Position numbers and translations under genes: made by a program. Shown here in pieces: positions 1 to 7,089 of a stretch of 13,322 nt of DNA. The DNA is from Bacteroidota bacterium (GTDB taxonomy: Bacteria; Bacteroidota; Bacteroidia; Flavobacteriales; Weeksellaceae): assembly GCA_023460855.1 (NCBI GenBank), contig JAEWOS010000028.1, positions 1-13,322 on the forward strand, written 5' to 3'. The notes beneath the pieces were generated by a model. That model saw nothing but the letters and a program-made list of their open reading frames with translations. It did no database searches and was not told the origin of the DNA. The first letter of the stretch is position 1. Each line of letters starts with the position of its first letter.

Positions 1-5
1 AACAA

Positions 6-49
6 TTCTCTAACATATTTTACTTATAAAACTGGAAATTGTTAGAGAA
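6..49. repeat. Inverted repeat TTCTCTAACA / TGTTAGAGAA
   Basis: The arms at 6-15 and 40-49 are perfect 10-bp inverted copies separated by 24 bp. The right arm overlaps the candidate attachment core at 35-47. Paired inverted binding sites are what a tyrosine recombinase core site looks like, so this may be part of the attachment site; that role is inferred. Confidence 0.55.
35..47 (+). other. Candidate attachment-site core, left copy
   Basis: GAAATTGTTAGAG is identical to 13276-13288 and in the same orientation, about 13.2 kb apart. The distal copy lies just upstream of the integrase start, where the attachment site of an integrative element is normally found. Thirteen matching bases in AT-rich DNA are suggestive but not proof; the empty site in a related genome would decide it. 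Confidence 0.45.
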
Positions 50-153
50 ACAAATTTTCAATGAAAGCGTTTTACAGAAAGATTTGGCCGGTTCTTATTT
101 CATCTTTTTCCGATCATCCTCTCTTAATTCTCTGTTAGTTCTTTCTTAAAATA

Positions 154-179
154 TCTCTTAAAATTTATTTTTTAAGAGA
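154..179. repeat. Inverted repeat TCTCTTAAAA / TTTTAAGAGA
   Basis: Perfect 10-bp arms (154-163 and 170-179) flank a 6-nt loop. The sequence resembles the TCTCTAA motifs nearer the left end, so it could be an accessory integrase-binding site or simply an AT-rich hairpin. It lacks the GC-rich stem of a good terminator. Confidence 0.45.
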
Positions 180-247
180 CCAATTGTATTTTTTTTATTA
201 GTCCAGATTTGTAACCTTATATATTCATTAGCATTTAAACCACTTCA

Positions 248-279
248 TTTGCGTAATGAGAAATAATTGTGTACATTTG
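248..279 (+). promoter_or_regulatory. Bacteroidota-type promoter, rightward
   Basis: TTTG at 248-251 is followed after exactly 20 nt by TACATTTG at 272-279, a full match to the Bacteroidota -33/-7 consensus (TTTG ... TAnnTTTG). Transcription would start near 285 and run toward the end of the convergent DUF3800 gene. No plus-strand gene follows, only the terminator at 312-345. Confidence 0.5.
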
Positions 280-285
280 TCATCA

Positions 286-343
286 AATAGGATTGGGCTT
301 TTCCCGGTCGGCAAAAAAACTTTGGTCTCCACCAAGGTTTTTT
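286..343 (+). ncRNA. Possible short RNA of about 60 nt
   Basis: This is the span between the predicted start of the rightward promoter and the end of the T-run after the terminator hairpin. It contains a small GGG/CCC hairpin (about 295-306) and the terminator hairpin, and no open reading frame. Existence as a transcript is inferred only from promoter and terminator geometry. It would be a discrete small RNA convergent with the DUF3800 mRNA. The 5' end is approximate. Confidence 0.25.
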
Positions 344-345
344 GC
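312..345. terminator. Bidirectional intrinsic terminator
   Basis: The arms ACTTTGGT (319-326) and ACCAAGGT (331-338) close on a CTCC loop with one mismatch (a G-U wobble in plus-strand RNA). An A-run precedes and a T-run follows, so both strands give a hairpin followed by U residues. It lies immediately after the DUF3800 stop codon on the minus strand and ends the cargo transcription. Confidence 0.75.
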
Positions 346-347
346 TT

Positions 348-1076
348 TTACGGAAACTCCTTCAATGCTTTTATTTTGGTCTTAATAATATCAAACGCTG
401 TATTCGGTTGAGAAGGTCTTAAATAGTTAATTCCCATTGGCCGCGCAGTAAGATCAGCCAGCTGCAAACCACAAGAGTTTGATTTTTTATCTGCAAATAC
501 AGGTTTAAATTTCATCTTACCAAAATCTATCGCTCTGTAACCAAACTGGGAATTTTCGTCACAAATTCTGCGAAATTCTAACTCCAGGGCATCATCTTCT
601 TTCGCGCCCCGTTTCTCGAATACGAAATGAACCTCTCTGCCTTCCTGACTGTTACCAAGCAAAAAAGAATGAATTCTCTCCAAACCGAATCTCATACTGA
701 GGTTGTATGGATTATCAGGTGTTGCATATTTGTTCTTTAATTTCTTTTTGTCAATGATTACAGCAAAAATGTCAACGACTGTTTCTTCTACCAGTTTACT
801 AATACCTGCCAGGAATGAAGCCCGAAGGTCTGGATCAGTACGCAGGAAAGAGAAGCTGTCCTTTTGTTTTCGAATGTGGTGTTCATGTAAAATGACCTGA
901 TCATGACCAAAATGTTCAAACTTAAACTGCTGAAGGAGCGGAACAGCATTCGTTATGCAGTCGGAAATTTTAAAAACACAAAATGACAGCACAAAAACAG
1001 GATAATCACCGTCTGTGTTTTCCAGACCGTGATCTCCTGATTCATCTACGTAAATGATATAATCGCTTTTATCCAT
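348..1076 (-). CDS. DUF3800 domain protein
   Basis: This 242-aa protein begins with the family hallmark YVDESGD (residues 9-15) and ends with a second acidic site in LQLADLTA (Asp about 208). Together these fit the DUF3800 family, which is thought to have an RNase H-like fold with carboxylate metal ligands; a nuclease activity is plausible but unproven. There is no signal peptide or membrane segment. It lies 145 bp downstream of the Cap5 gene, a gap wide enough for its own promoter, so it may be independent cargo and not a member of the tightly coupled operon. DUF3800 proteins are often seen in mobile elements and defence islands. Family assignment is firm, function is not. Confidence 0.85.
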   Translation of the reverse strand: MDKSDYIIYVDESGDHGLENTDGDYPVFVLSFCVFKISDCITNAVPLLQQFKFEHFGHDQVILHEHHIRKQKDSFSFLRTDPDLRASFLAGISKLVEETVVDIFAVIIDKKKLKNKYATPDNPYNLSMRFGLERIHSFLLGNSQEGREVHFVFEKRGAKEDDALELEFRRICDENSQFGYRAIDFGKMKFKPVFADKKSNSCGLQLADLTARPMGINYLRPSQPNTAFDIIKTKIKALKEFP

Positions 1077-1221
1077 AGAATAAAATGGTATTAATATTAT
1101 ACTTGTGGTGAACTAGAATATTAGCAAAGCTTCTGTTTGAACGAATTTTTCGTTGCGACACCGATAGTTAAATTTAAAGCCTAAAATTTTCTCCATAAAT
1201 CTTACTTCATTAACAAAACAA

Positions 1222-2346
1222 TTAGGTGTGACTGATTTCAATCGCTTCAACAAAGCCACCTAAAGCGTAATTCTGATCGTAAATTTTCATACTCAAATCT
1301 GCTTTAGGCATCCAAACACGACCTAGCTGCACCGCTAATGAGATAGGCATTGCTGGAAAAATATTTAAAATTACATCTTGTCCGTGGATCCGTTTAATTT
1401 CTCTAAAAGCCTCTTTCATTTTCACTCCAAAGTCTACAATCTGCTTTCTCGATTTTACGAAATCATTATCGGGGTTATCAATCCGAATTGTATAAATGGT
1501 AGTGTCATCACCTAAAACAGAGGTTATTCTTTCATTCAAAATATTATCGCTCAATTCTATTTTGAGTGCTACATTCGTTTTTTGTTTATCTGACACAAAA
1601 TGATAAACTGTTTCTTCGTCACTTTCAAAAGACCATGTATCAGGATTTCTACGCTTTTGACGAATATCAACTGCAGTGATATCATTAACCAGTGTTCCTA
1701 AATAAATTAACAAAGGAATAGGTGCAAAACCAAACAGTGAAATATGTTTTATTTCACCGCTATTTACTCTAGGGAAGAGAAAACGATCAAACTTCTGTCT
1801 AAGGGATTTTTGTTCTGCTTGCCAAAAATCTGGATCAGAATCTTTATTTAAAGACATTGCAACCCCTAAACCGATATTGCTTGCTTCGGCCGGATAATAT
1901 TCTGGAGTCACCGCTTTACTTACTATGCTATAATGCAAATTAGGCGAATGCGATCCTATATTTGAATTATAGGTTACAATGTGACTTTGCTTGTCATATC
2001 CAATATTAAAAATGGTGGCAACTCTTTCTTCATGTTCTCTTTTCATTTCAAGCAAGAGATTTTCCGGATGACCAGCGATATCAGCTCTGTCGATTAACCT
2101 GTGATGAGTATCACATAAGAGCATGAGATTAGAAATATCATCAGCTAAAACACTTGACCTGGTGATGCAACCACGTGGGCCACCACTACTATCTGCAACT
2201 ATATGGGCGATATAAGATTTGTTGAAATTTCTTTTTGTTAAAATATCTGTGTGTAGAACTTCCGTACAGCCTCTATATTGACACCTGCCAGCCGAAATCG
2301 CCCAAAGCATATATTTATTTTGAGTGGAAATAGATGTTACACTCAT
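1222..2346 (-). CDS. cap5: Cap5-type HNH-SAVED CBASS effector nuclease
   Basis: This 374-aa protein has two parts. Residues about 15-110 form an HNH nuclease: a CxxxxC zinc pair (Cys22, Cys27), AHI with the likely catalytic His48, then Asn73, LLCDTHH (Cys78, His81, His82) and Asp86. Residues about 175-370 match the SAVED sensor domain, including KHISLFGFAPIPLLIYLG and, near the C-terminus, NIFPAMPISLAVQLGRVW. In known Cap5 proteins the SAVED domain binds the cyclic nucleotide made by the partner CD-NTase, which switches on HNH cleavage of double-stranded DNA and kills or arrests the infected cell. All key residues seem intact. Its ATG overlaps the stop of the preceding hsdS by 4 bp (ATGA), so it is translated with hsdS. 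It is separated from the CD-NTase by three genes, one of which is hsdS. Confidence 0.92.
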   Translation of the reverse strand: MSVTSISTQNKYMLWAISAGRCQYRGCTEVLHTDILTKRNFNKSYIAHIVADSSGGPRGCITRSSVLADDISNLMLLCDTHHRLIDRADIAGHPENLLLEMKREHEERVATIFNIGYDKQSHIVTYNSNIGSHSPNLHYSIVSKAVTPEYYPAEASNIGLGVAMSLNKDSDPDFWQAEQKSLRQKFDRFLFPRVNSGEIKHISLFGFAPIPLLIYLGTLVNDITAVDIRQKRRNPDTWSFESDEETVYHFVSDKQKTNVALKIELSDNILNERITSVLGDDTTIYTIRIDNPDNDFVKSRKQIVDFGVKMKEAFREIKRIHGQDVILNIFPAMPISLAVQLGRVWMPKADLSMKIYDQNYALGGFVEAIEISHT

Positions 2347-3578
2347 ACCGTTCTTACTTTACCGGTTAGTAATTGCTGCATTAATCCTTTTTTCTGAGTT
2401 TGTAATCGATTTAGTTTTTGCTGATATAATTCCAATTCGGAATTTGCCGTATTCAGAATTTTTGCAATTTCTTTCTGTTCATTTAATGCTGGAAGATGTA
2501 CGTGGATTTTTGAAAATTCCGACCATCTTAAGCCGCCCCGGCGATCGATAGATCCTTCCATTCTTCTTTTATATTCATAGATATAGAAATTTGTTTTAAG
2601 TAATTTGAAAATGTAATCTAAATCGACGTCGGAATTGAATTCAAAAATAGTATACATTGGACTGATTAAGCCTACTTCCACATCTTTAAGAACTCCTATT
2701 GAACCTTCTTCAATATGATTGGTAGCATATGCAAATTGATTTCTCTTAATGACTTTATAGGTAGTTAAATCCTCACTATATATCTGTTTGCCGAAGTATT
2801 GTAAGGATGGAACCAAACCATTGTGTTTTGTGCAAGAAAAAACAACATGATTTGCATCAGATTTATTTTTTACCGAAATTTCTTTTGCGATATCTTTAAT
2901 CAATGTTTTTTCATTTTGTATTCCTTCAAATTCTTTTAATCTTTTTACCCCAATTAAAAGATTAAAAGCAAGACTTTTATTTCTAATTTTCAGTTGGTTA
3001 ATGATCTCCTTTGTAGTACTTATAGCTTTATCCCAAGTTTTAAGAATTTCGCCAATTTTTTGTTGCTCTGGAAGTGGAGGGAAGGGTATTACTAAATTTC
3101 CGTATTCGTAACTGTTTAGACCAGGTTGACCACTTCTTTGGGAATACATGCTAACCCAATCATTATAAATTGATGATTTTGTGAATGACCAAATGAAGTA
3201 CTTGTCTGCAACCGAAGTATCAACAGAAAATTTGATTAAGAAGCCTGCATACACTAATTGACCATCTTGTTTGTTATACAGATAAGATTTTCCGGTTGTA
3301 GCACCTGTTCTAACAAATACAATATCATCATCTTTTAAAAAGAATTCATCCGAATTTGTCTGGTCTACAGACGATAGTTTATCTTTCGAAAAATAACCAT
3401 CGTCGTCGATATCCGTAATACGAAGGTACTTCGGAAGATTCTCATTAAAAGGAACGGCAGAAGCATTAATACCATATTGACCTTTACCCAAGGTTACCTC
3501 CCTAAGTTTCTTTACTTCCCAATCAGGAGGAATAAAACCGATAGCCGTATGCTTAAATGTTTGATTATTTTGGTTCAT
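2343..3578 (-). CDS. hsdS: Type I R-M specificity subunit HsdS, two TRDs
   Basis: At 411 aa this is the usual length for a full HsdS with two target recognition domains. TRD1 spans about residues 15-165. It ends in LPEQQKIGEILKTWDKAI and a helical conserved region (about 170-215). TRD2 spans about 225-360 and ends in NEQKEIAKIL followed by the typical KKGLMQQLLTGKVR at the C-terminus. HsdS binds two HsdM subunits and sets the bipartite DNA target. The start overlaps the 3' end of the 104-aa gene by 14 bp and its stop overlaps the Cap5 start by 4 bp, so a type I subunit is embedded inside the CBASS gene series. The gene is visibly more AT-rich than hsdM, suggesting a separate origin. Confidence 0.92.
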   Translation of the reverse strand: MNQNNQTFKHTAIGFIPPDWEVKKLREVTLGKGQYGINASAVPFNENLPKYLRITDIDDDGYFSKDKLSSVDQTNSDEFFLKDDDIVFVRTGATTGKSYLYNKQDGQLVYAGFLIKFSVDTSVADKYFIWSFTKSSIYNDWVSMYSQRSGQPGLNSYEYGNLVIPFPPLPEQQKIGEILKTWDKAISTTKEIINQLKIRNKSLAFNLLIGVKRLKEFEGIQNEKTLIKDIAKEISVKNKSDANHVVFSCTKHNGLVPSLQYFGKQIYSEDLTTYKVIKRNQFAYATNHIEEGSIGVLKDVEVGLISPMYTIFEFNSDVDLDYIFKLLKTNFYIYEYKRRMEGSIDRRGGLRWSEFSKIHVHLPALNEQKEIAKILNTANSELELYQQKLNRLQTQKKGLMQQLLTGKVRTV

Positions 3579-3879
3579 CTAATTTTTCCTTAAGTTTGGT
3601 AATTATATCTCTGATGTCATCTTTAAAATATCGTATCAAAGTCATAAAATATTCAGAAATTTCCTGGGATGCTCGCTTTTCACCATGTACTAATTCAAAA
3701 AGCTGATGTTTATTGATTAAAAATTTGAGCTCATCAATCACATAACCTAAATTTCTTCCGGCATCGGCTCTCTCTTTTTTGTTTTTGCCCTTTTCAGAGT
3801 AGAATTTATGGGTATGAGCATCAGAATCTAACTGTTCTAATTTTCGTATTAAAATTTCAATTTCATTTTTTTCCATCAT
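3565..3879 (-). CDS. Small helical protein of unknown function
   Basis: The predicted protein has 104 residues. It is highly charged, apparently all-helical, with heptad-like stretches near both ends (IEILIRKLEQL and FKDDIRDIITKLKEKL), and without Cys or membrane segments. It starts directly after the TAA of the E2 gene (stop and ATG abut; a second ATG follows at once) and overlaps the hsdS start by 14 bp, so it is certainly part of the operon. I do not recognise the family. Position suggests a link or regulator between the CBASS and R-M parts, an HsdS or CD-NTase partner, or an immunity-type protein. It does not resemble HORMA, TRIP13 or JAB-peptidase CBASS accessories, which are all longer. 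Confidence 0.75.
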   Translation of the reverse strand: MMEKNEIEILIRKLEQLDSDAHTHKFYSEKGKNKKERADAGRNLGYVIDELKFLINKHQLFELVHGEKRASQEISEYFMTLIRYFKDDIRDIITKLKEKLDEPK

Positions 3880-4317
3880 TTATTGTTTTTTATTTGTTTT
3901 TCCAGGGTGTACGCCACCACCTTTCCATTCACCAGTACCAACCCAAATTTCATAATGAAAAAGCCAATCATAAATCCATGGTATTATTGTGGTTGCAATT
4001 AACATTGTTTCATTCCATTCGGATCTATCCGGATAAAACAAGCAGAGCATTTGTTTCTCATCGTCATAACAATGTTCTAGTTTATTGGCATCAGGGGGCC
4101 GTTTAAGTGGAAGTGGGCTTATTACATACACTTCTGGTGCTTTCCCAAACCGATATATCATTTTTACAGAGTAAAGATCTCCCAGTGGTGATGGTGATAT
4201 ATCGTGTTTCCAAACGAAACTATGTCCCTTTTCGGTTGATATATGCGAGTCCGGAAATGCATTCTTTATTTGCATAGCCTGCACCATCAATGGAATTGAT
4301 TTAATCTTCTGCGCCAT
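3880..4317 (-). CDS. E2-like conjugating protein of CBASS (Cap2-like, E2 only)
   Basis: This 145-aa protein shows the pattern of the stand-alone bacterial E2 proteins found beside CD-NTases: a beta-rich N-terminal half (VYVISPLPLKRP) and then HCYDDEKQMLCLFYP, where Cys92 is the likely catalytic cysteine. A tryptophan-rich C-terminal helix (WIYDWLFHYEIW) and a WKGGGVHPG tail follow. In E2-containing CBASS the E2 domain forms a thioester with the C-terminus of the CD-NTase and primes its activity; E1 and JAB partners are absent in the short form, as here. Its start overlaps the CD-NTase 3' end by 17 bp. Family call rests on the Cys motif, size and neighbour; Cys83 is a less likely alternative nucleophile. 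Confidence 0.8.
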   Translation of the reverse strand: MAQKIKSIPLMVQAMQIKNAFPDSHISTEKGHSFVWKHDISPSPLGDLYSVKMIYRFGKAPEVYVISPLPLKRPPDANKLEHCYDDEKQMLCLFYPDRSEWNETMLIATTIIPWIYDWLFHYEIWVGTGEWKGGGVHPGKTNKKQ

Positions 4318-5554
4318 AAAAAGTATGCGGTTTAATTATACTTGCACCCGCAGCTGTAATTCCTAATTTGGTGTCGAATCTTGTTTTACCCTGTTCTGTC
4401 AATAACCTCGTCTTTTCGCCAATAGAATTAAAAGCAGCGTTCACTTCTCTTCGACCAAAAGATTTCGAGAGTGATTCCTGAATGGCGGTACCCCGAAGAC
4501 CTGTTGCCTCTGAAATATCCTTCTTCACTTTATCCAACCATTGATAGAATTTTTTTTCTTTTTGAGGATTTTCAACCCATTTATCAGCAAAATTTTCATT
4601 CATTGTCGCAATGACAGGATTACCAATATACTTGTAACTTTTCCCCGTATTTAAATCTAATTTGGTCTCAATAAATAAGTGCATTCTTTCCACAACACTA
4701 ATAAGCGCATCCAAAACATTAGCTTCGCCGTTGTAAGCTTTTGCAGCGAGGGTTGTTATAATTACGGAGATCGGTCTTTCATCATCGTCACTAAACATCA
4801 TGTCTCGATGTCTCTTCAGAATCTGAACTACCCTCTGTAAAGGATATTTATTGGTCTGATATTTCGGCATTGGCTGAACTGCCGCATTTAAGGAAAACAT
4901 TTTAGATTCAGAAAGCCCCTGCACATTAACAGCTTTGTTCATAAACCATTTGGCATAACCAAACGGGTTGCTCAAATACCAATTCTGAATATTCCTGTCT
5001 GTTTCATAGTTTTTCAGTTCGTTATCAGTTATTCTTATCGCAACATCTTCGACATTATCTAAGTTATTCAGGTCAGCTAAAAAAACTGTCAGTTTTTGGT
5101 CCCAGTTTTTATCTGAAACTGCAGGTAATATATCCATGTGGTACCTTTGAGAGTCAGAATTCTGGCGATACAATAATGTCCAACATCTTCGTTTTTCCTC
5201 ATCACAGAGATCATTCAACCCTTTATGTTTTTTTATCTGGTCGCCGACAATCTCTTTAAGATTTTTTTGGACCCATTCCGGAGCTTTGTCTTCCAGTTCG
5301 CACACGATATCCAAATCCATGTCTAACTTTGGATCTATTGGTCTAACGGCTGTTCCTATAATTAAAGATCCTTGCGGTTTAATTTCTGGATTATAAGGTT
5401 TTAACAAGGAATCGTCTTTGCAAAGCCAGTTGCCAACCATTTTATAACTCGCTACGGCAGCATTAAATTCTGTCTCGGTAATGTCCAAGCTTTTGCCTAA
5501 TTCCTCAATAATTTCACTAAACTGGTCTTTTTGTTCATTTGTTAAATTCATCAT
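4301..5554 (-). CDS. CBASS cyclic oligonucleotide synthase (CD-NTase)
   Basis: This 417-aa nucleotidyltransferase has the polymerase-beta-type active site. It shows QGS (61-63), then DMDLDIV with the metal-binding aspartates (Asp80 and Asp82, possibly Asp78), and the third carboxylate in YHMDILPA (Asp141). It makes a cyclic di- or trinucleotide second messenger on phage sensing; the effector encoded nearby (Cap5) suggests a clade G-like enzyme making a cyclic dinucleotide such as a cGAMP isomer, which is an inference. The C-terminus (KPHTFYGAED) is the part expected to be joined by the E2 partner. The first ATG overlaps the hsdM stop (ATGA); a second ATG follows immediately and either could be used. 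Confidence 0.92.
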   Translation of the reverse strand: MMNLTNEQKDQFSEIIEELGKSLDITETEFNAAVASYKMVGNWLCKDDSLLKPYNPEIKPQGSLIIGTAVRPIDPKLDMDLDIVCELEDKAPEWVQKNLKEIVGDQIKKHKGLNDLCDEEKRRCWTLLYRQNSDSQRYHMDILPAVSDKNWDQKLTVFLADLNNLDNVEDVAIRITDNELKNYETDRNIQNWYLSNPFGYAKWFMNKAVNVQGLSESKMFSLNAAVQPMPKYQTNKYPLQRVVQILKRHRDMMFSDDDERPISVIITTLAAKAYNGEANVLDALISVVERMHLFIETKLDLNTGKSYKYIGNPVIATMNENFADKWVENPQKEKKFYQWLDKVKKDISEATGLRGTAIQESLSKSFGRREVNAAFNSIGEKTRLLTEQGKTRFDTKLGITAAGASIIKPHTFYGAED

Positions 5555-7083
5555 ATTAGTTTTAATTCGGTTAAATATTTTTCCATCTGTGCTTCGACTT
5601 CGCTTAACTGCTTTTTTAAGCCTACTATGTTTTGGTGCACTTCCTTGATATCCACTACCGCTTCTTCTTCGAAAGTATCTACATATCGCGGAATATTCAG
5701 GTTGTAATCATTTTCCTCCAGATCAGCAACCGTTGCGCGATAGGCGTATTTGTCTTCGAGGACTTCGCCCTTTTCACCGGTTAAGGGAGCCGCAGCTTTG
5801 TAGGCTTTAAAGGTGGAAACGATGCGTTCGATATCCTGATCACGCAGTATATTCTGGTTTTTGGCTGCCCCAAAATCTTTGCTAGCGTCAATAAACAAAA
5901 CATCTTTATTTTCGCCCCGTGCCTTATCGAAGATTAAGATTGCGGCAGGAATGCCGGTCCCAAAAAATAAGTTGGCAGGCAAACCAATTACCGCATCCAA
6001 AAGATTTTCCTGAATAAGTTCTTCTCTGATTTTGCCTTCGCTGCTGCCGCGAAACAATACGCCATGAGGAACGATAACTCCAACGCGTCCATCGGTTTCG
6101 TTTGCCGTTTCAATCATGTGGCTGATGAAGGCATAATCGCCCTTGCTTTTTGGAGGTACGCCGCGATGGAACCGGCCGAATTTATCTGCTGAAGCATTTT
6201 CAGCGCCCCATTTGTCCAACGAAAAAGGAGGATTGGCGACGACGATATTAAATTTCATTAAGCTGTCATTCTCCAGCAGCAATGGATTGTTGATGGTATC
6301 GCCCCATTTAATTGTTGCACTGTCCTGCTCATGCAGGAACATATTCATTAAACACAATGCCCAGGTGCTTCCGTTGTTTTCCTGACCATAAAGTGAGTAG
6401 TTTTTCCCGGGAATTTCTTTGGAGACTTTAATTAACAGTGATCCGGAACCGCTTGTAGGATCACAGATTCTGTTTCCGGGTTGTGGATTGACCAATTTTG
6501 CAAGAAGCGTACTGACTTCACCCGGCGTGTAGAATTCTCCAGCTTTTTTACCCGCTTCCCCTGCAAACAATGAGATCAGGAATTCGTAGCTGTCACCGAT
6601 GACATCATTGCCTTCCAGATGAGAAGGCTTCAGGTCCAGTTTTGAGAAATCCACCAAAAGGTTTTTCAGGATCGCGTTACGCTGTTTTGTAGCTCCGAAC
6701 ACCGTTTCTGAATTGAAAGAAATGCTTCGGAAGACCATTGCTAATTTTGAACGGTTGGCATCTTCCAGCGCCGCCAATCCTATATCGATGAGTTCCCCAA
6801 TGTTGGATTCAGCTCTGTTTTCGTACAGGTAATCGAATTTGCTCACATCCGGAAGGAGGAAGCGCTCGCGCTGTAGCTGCCTTTTTACCATTTCTTCATT
6901 GTCAGGATATTTCTGGCGGTACTGTTCTTCTTTGTCTTTCCACATATCGGAAAGGTATTTCACGAAGAGTAAAGTAAGGATGTAATCTTTGTAAGAACCA
7001 CTTCCCATCACAGGGCGCAGGGAATCGCAGGCTTTCCAAACGATGTTGTTAATTTCTTTCTGGGTGATTTTATTTTCAGTCAT
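5551..7083 (-). CDS. hsdM: Type I R-M DNA methyltransferase HsdM
   Basis: This 510-aa N6-adenine methyltransferase has a complete set of motifs. They are the HsdM N-terminal helical domain (INNIVWKACDSLRPVM, 11-26), GEFYTP (182-187), the S-adenosylmethionine motif DPTSGSGSL (208-216), and the catalytic NPPF (284-287). A coiled coil at the C-terminus (about 480-508) is expected to contact HsdS. It should methylate adenines in the targets set by HsdS. It starts 6 bp after the single-TRD HsdS gene and its stop overlaps the CD-NTase start. The coding sequence is visibly richer in G+C than the CBASS genes and the full-length hsdS, which suggests mosaic assembly. No HsdR lies anywhere in the window. 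Confidence 0.95.
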   Translation of the reverse strand: MTENKITQKEINNIVWKACDSLRPVMGSGSYKDYILTLLFVKYLSDMWKDKEEQYRQKYPDNEEMVKRQLQRERFLLPDVSKFDYLYENRAESNIGELIDIGLAALEDANRSKLAMVFRSISFNSETVFGATKQRNAILKNLLVDFSKLDLKPSHLEGNDVIGDSYEFLISLFAGEAGKKAGEFYTPGEVSTLLAKLVNPQPGNRICDPTSGSGSLLIKVSKEIPGKNYSLYGQENNGSTWALCLMNMFLHEQDSATIKWGDTINNPLLLENDSLMKFNIVVANPPFSLDKWGAENASADKFGRFHRGVPPKSKGDYAFISHMIETANETDGRVGVIVPHGVLFRGSSEGKIREELIQENLLDAVIGLPANLFFGTGIPAAILIFDKARGENKDVLFIDASKDFGAAKNQNILRDQDIERIVSTFKAYKAAAPLTGEKGEVLEDKYAYRATVADLEENDYNLNIPRYVDTFEEEAVVDIKEVHQNIVGLKKQLSEVEAQMEKYLTELKLI

Positions 7084-7089
7084 GAATGA

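Larger units (their letters stand above)
1..347. other. Noncoding left end of the element
   Basis: No credible gene is visible here. The stretch holds several short inverted repeats built on TCTCTAA/TTAGAGA, one of which contains a 13-bp sequence that recurs beside the integrase. It also holds a plus-strand promoter-like site and a bidirectional terminator just beyond the DUF3800 stop codon. I saw no tRNA gene or tRNA 3' end. The pattern fits one end of an integrated element, but the host-element boundary cannot be fixed from one sequence. Confidence 0.6.

Noticed and set aside
1113..1196. Possible 27-codon minus-strand frame between Cap5 and DUF3800
   Set aside because: It has an ATG and a stop but no recognisable motif. 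A frame of this length is expected by chance; I would keep it only if expression data showed it.
3565..4317. E1/E2 fusion (Cap2) or JAB peptidase (Cap3), or HORMA/TRIP13 accessories
   Set aside because: The E2-like protein is only 145 aa with no E1 domain, and the 104-aa protein has no JAB or AAA motifs. The system is the E2-only form.
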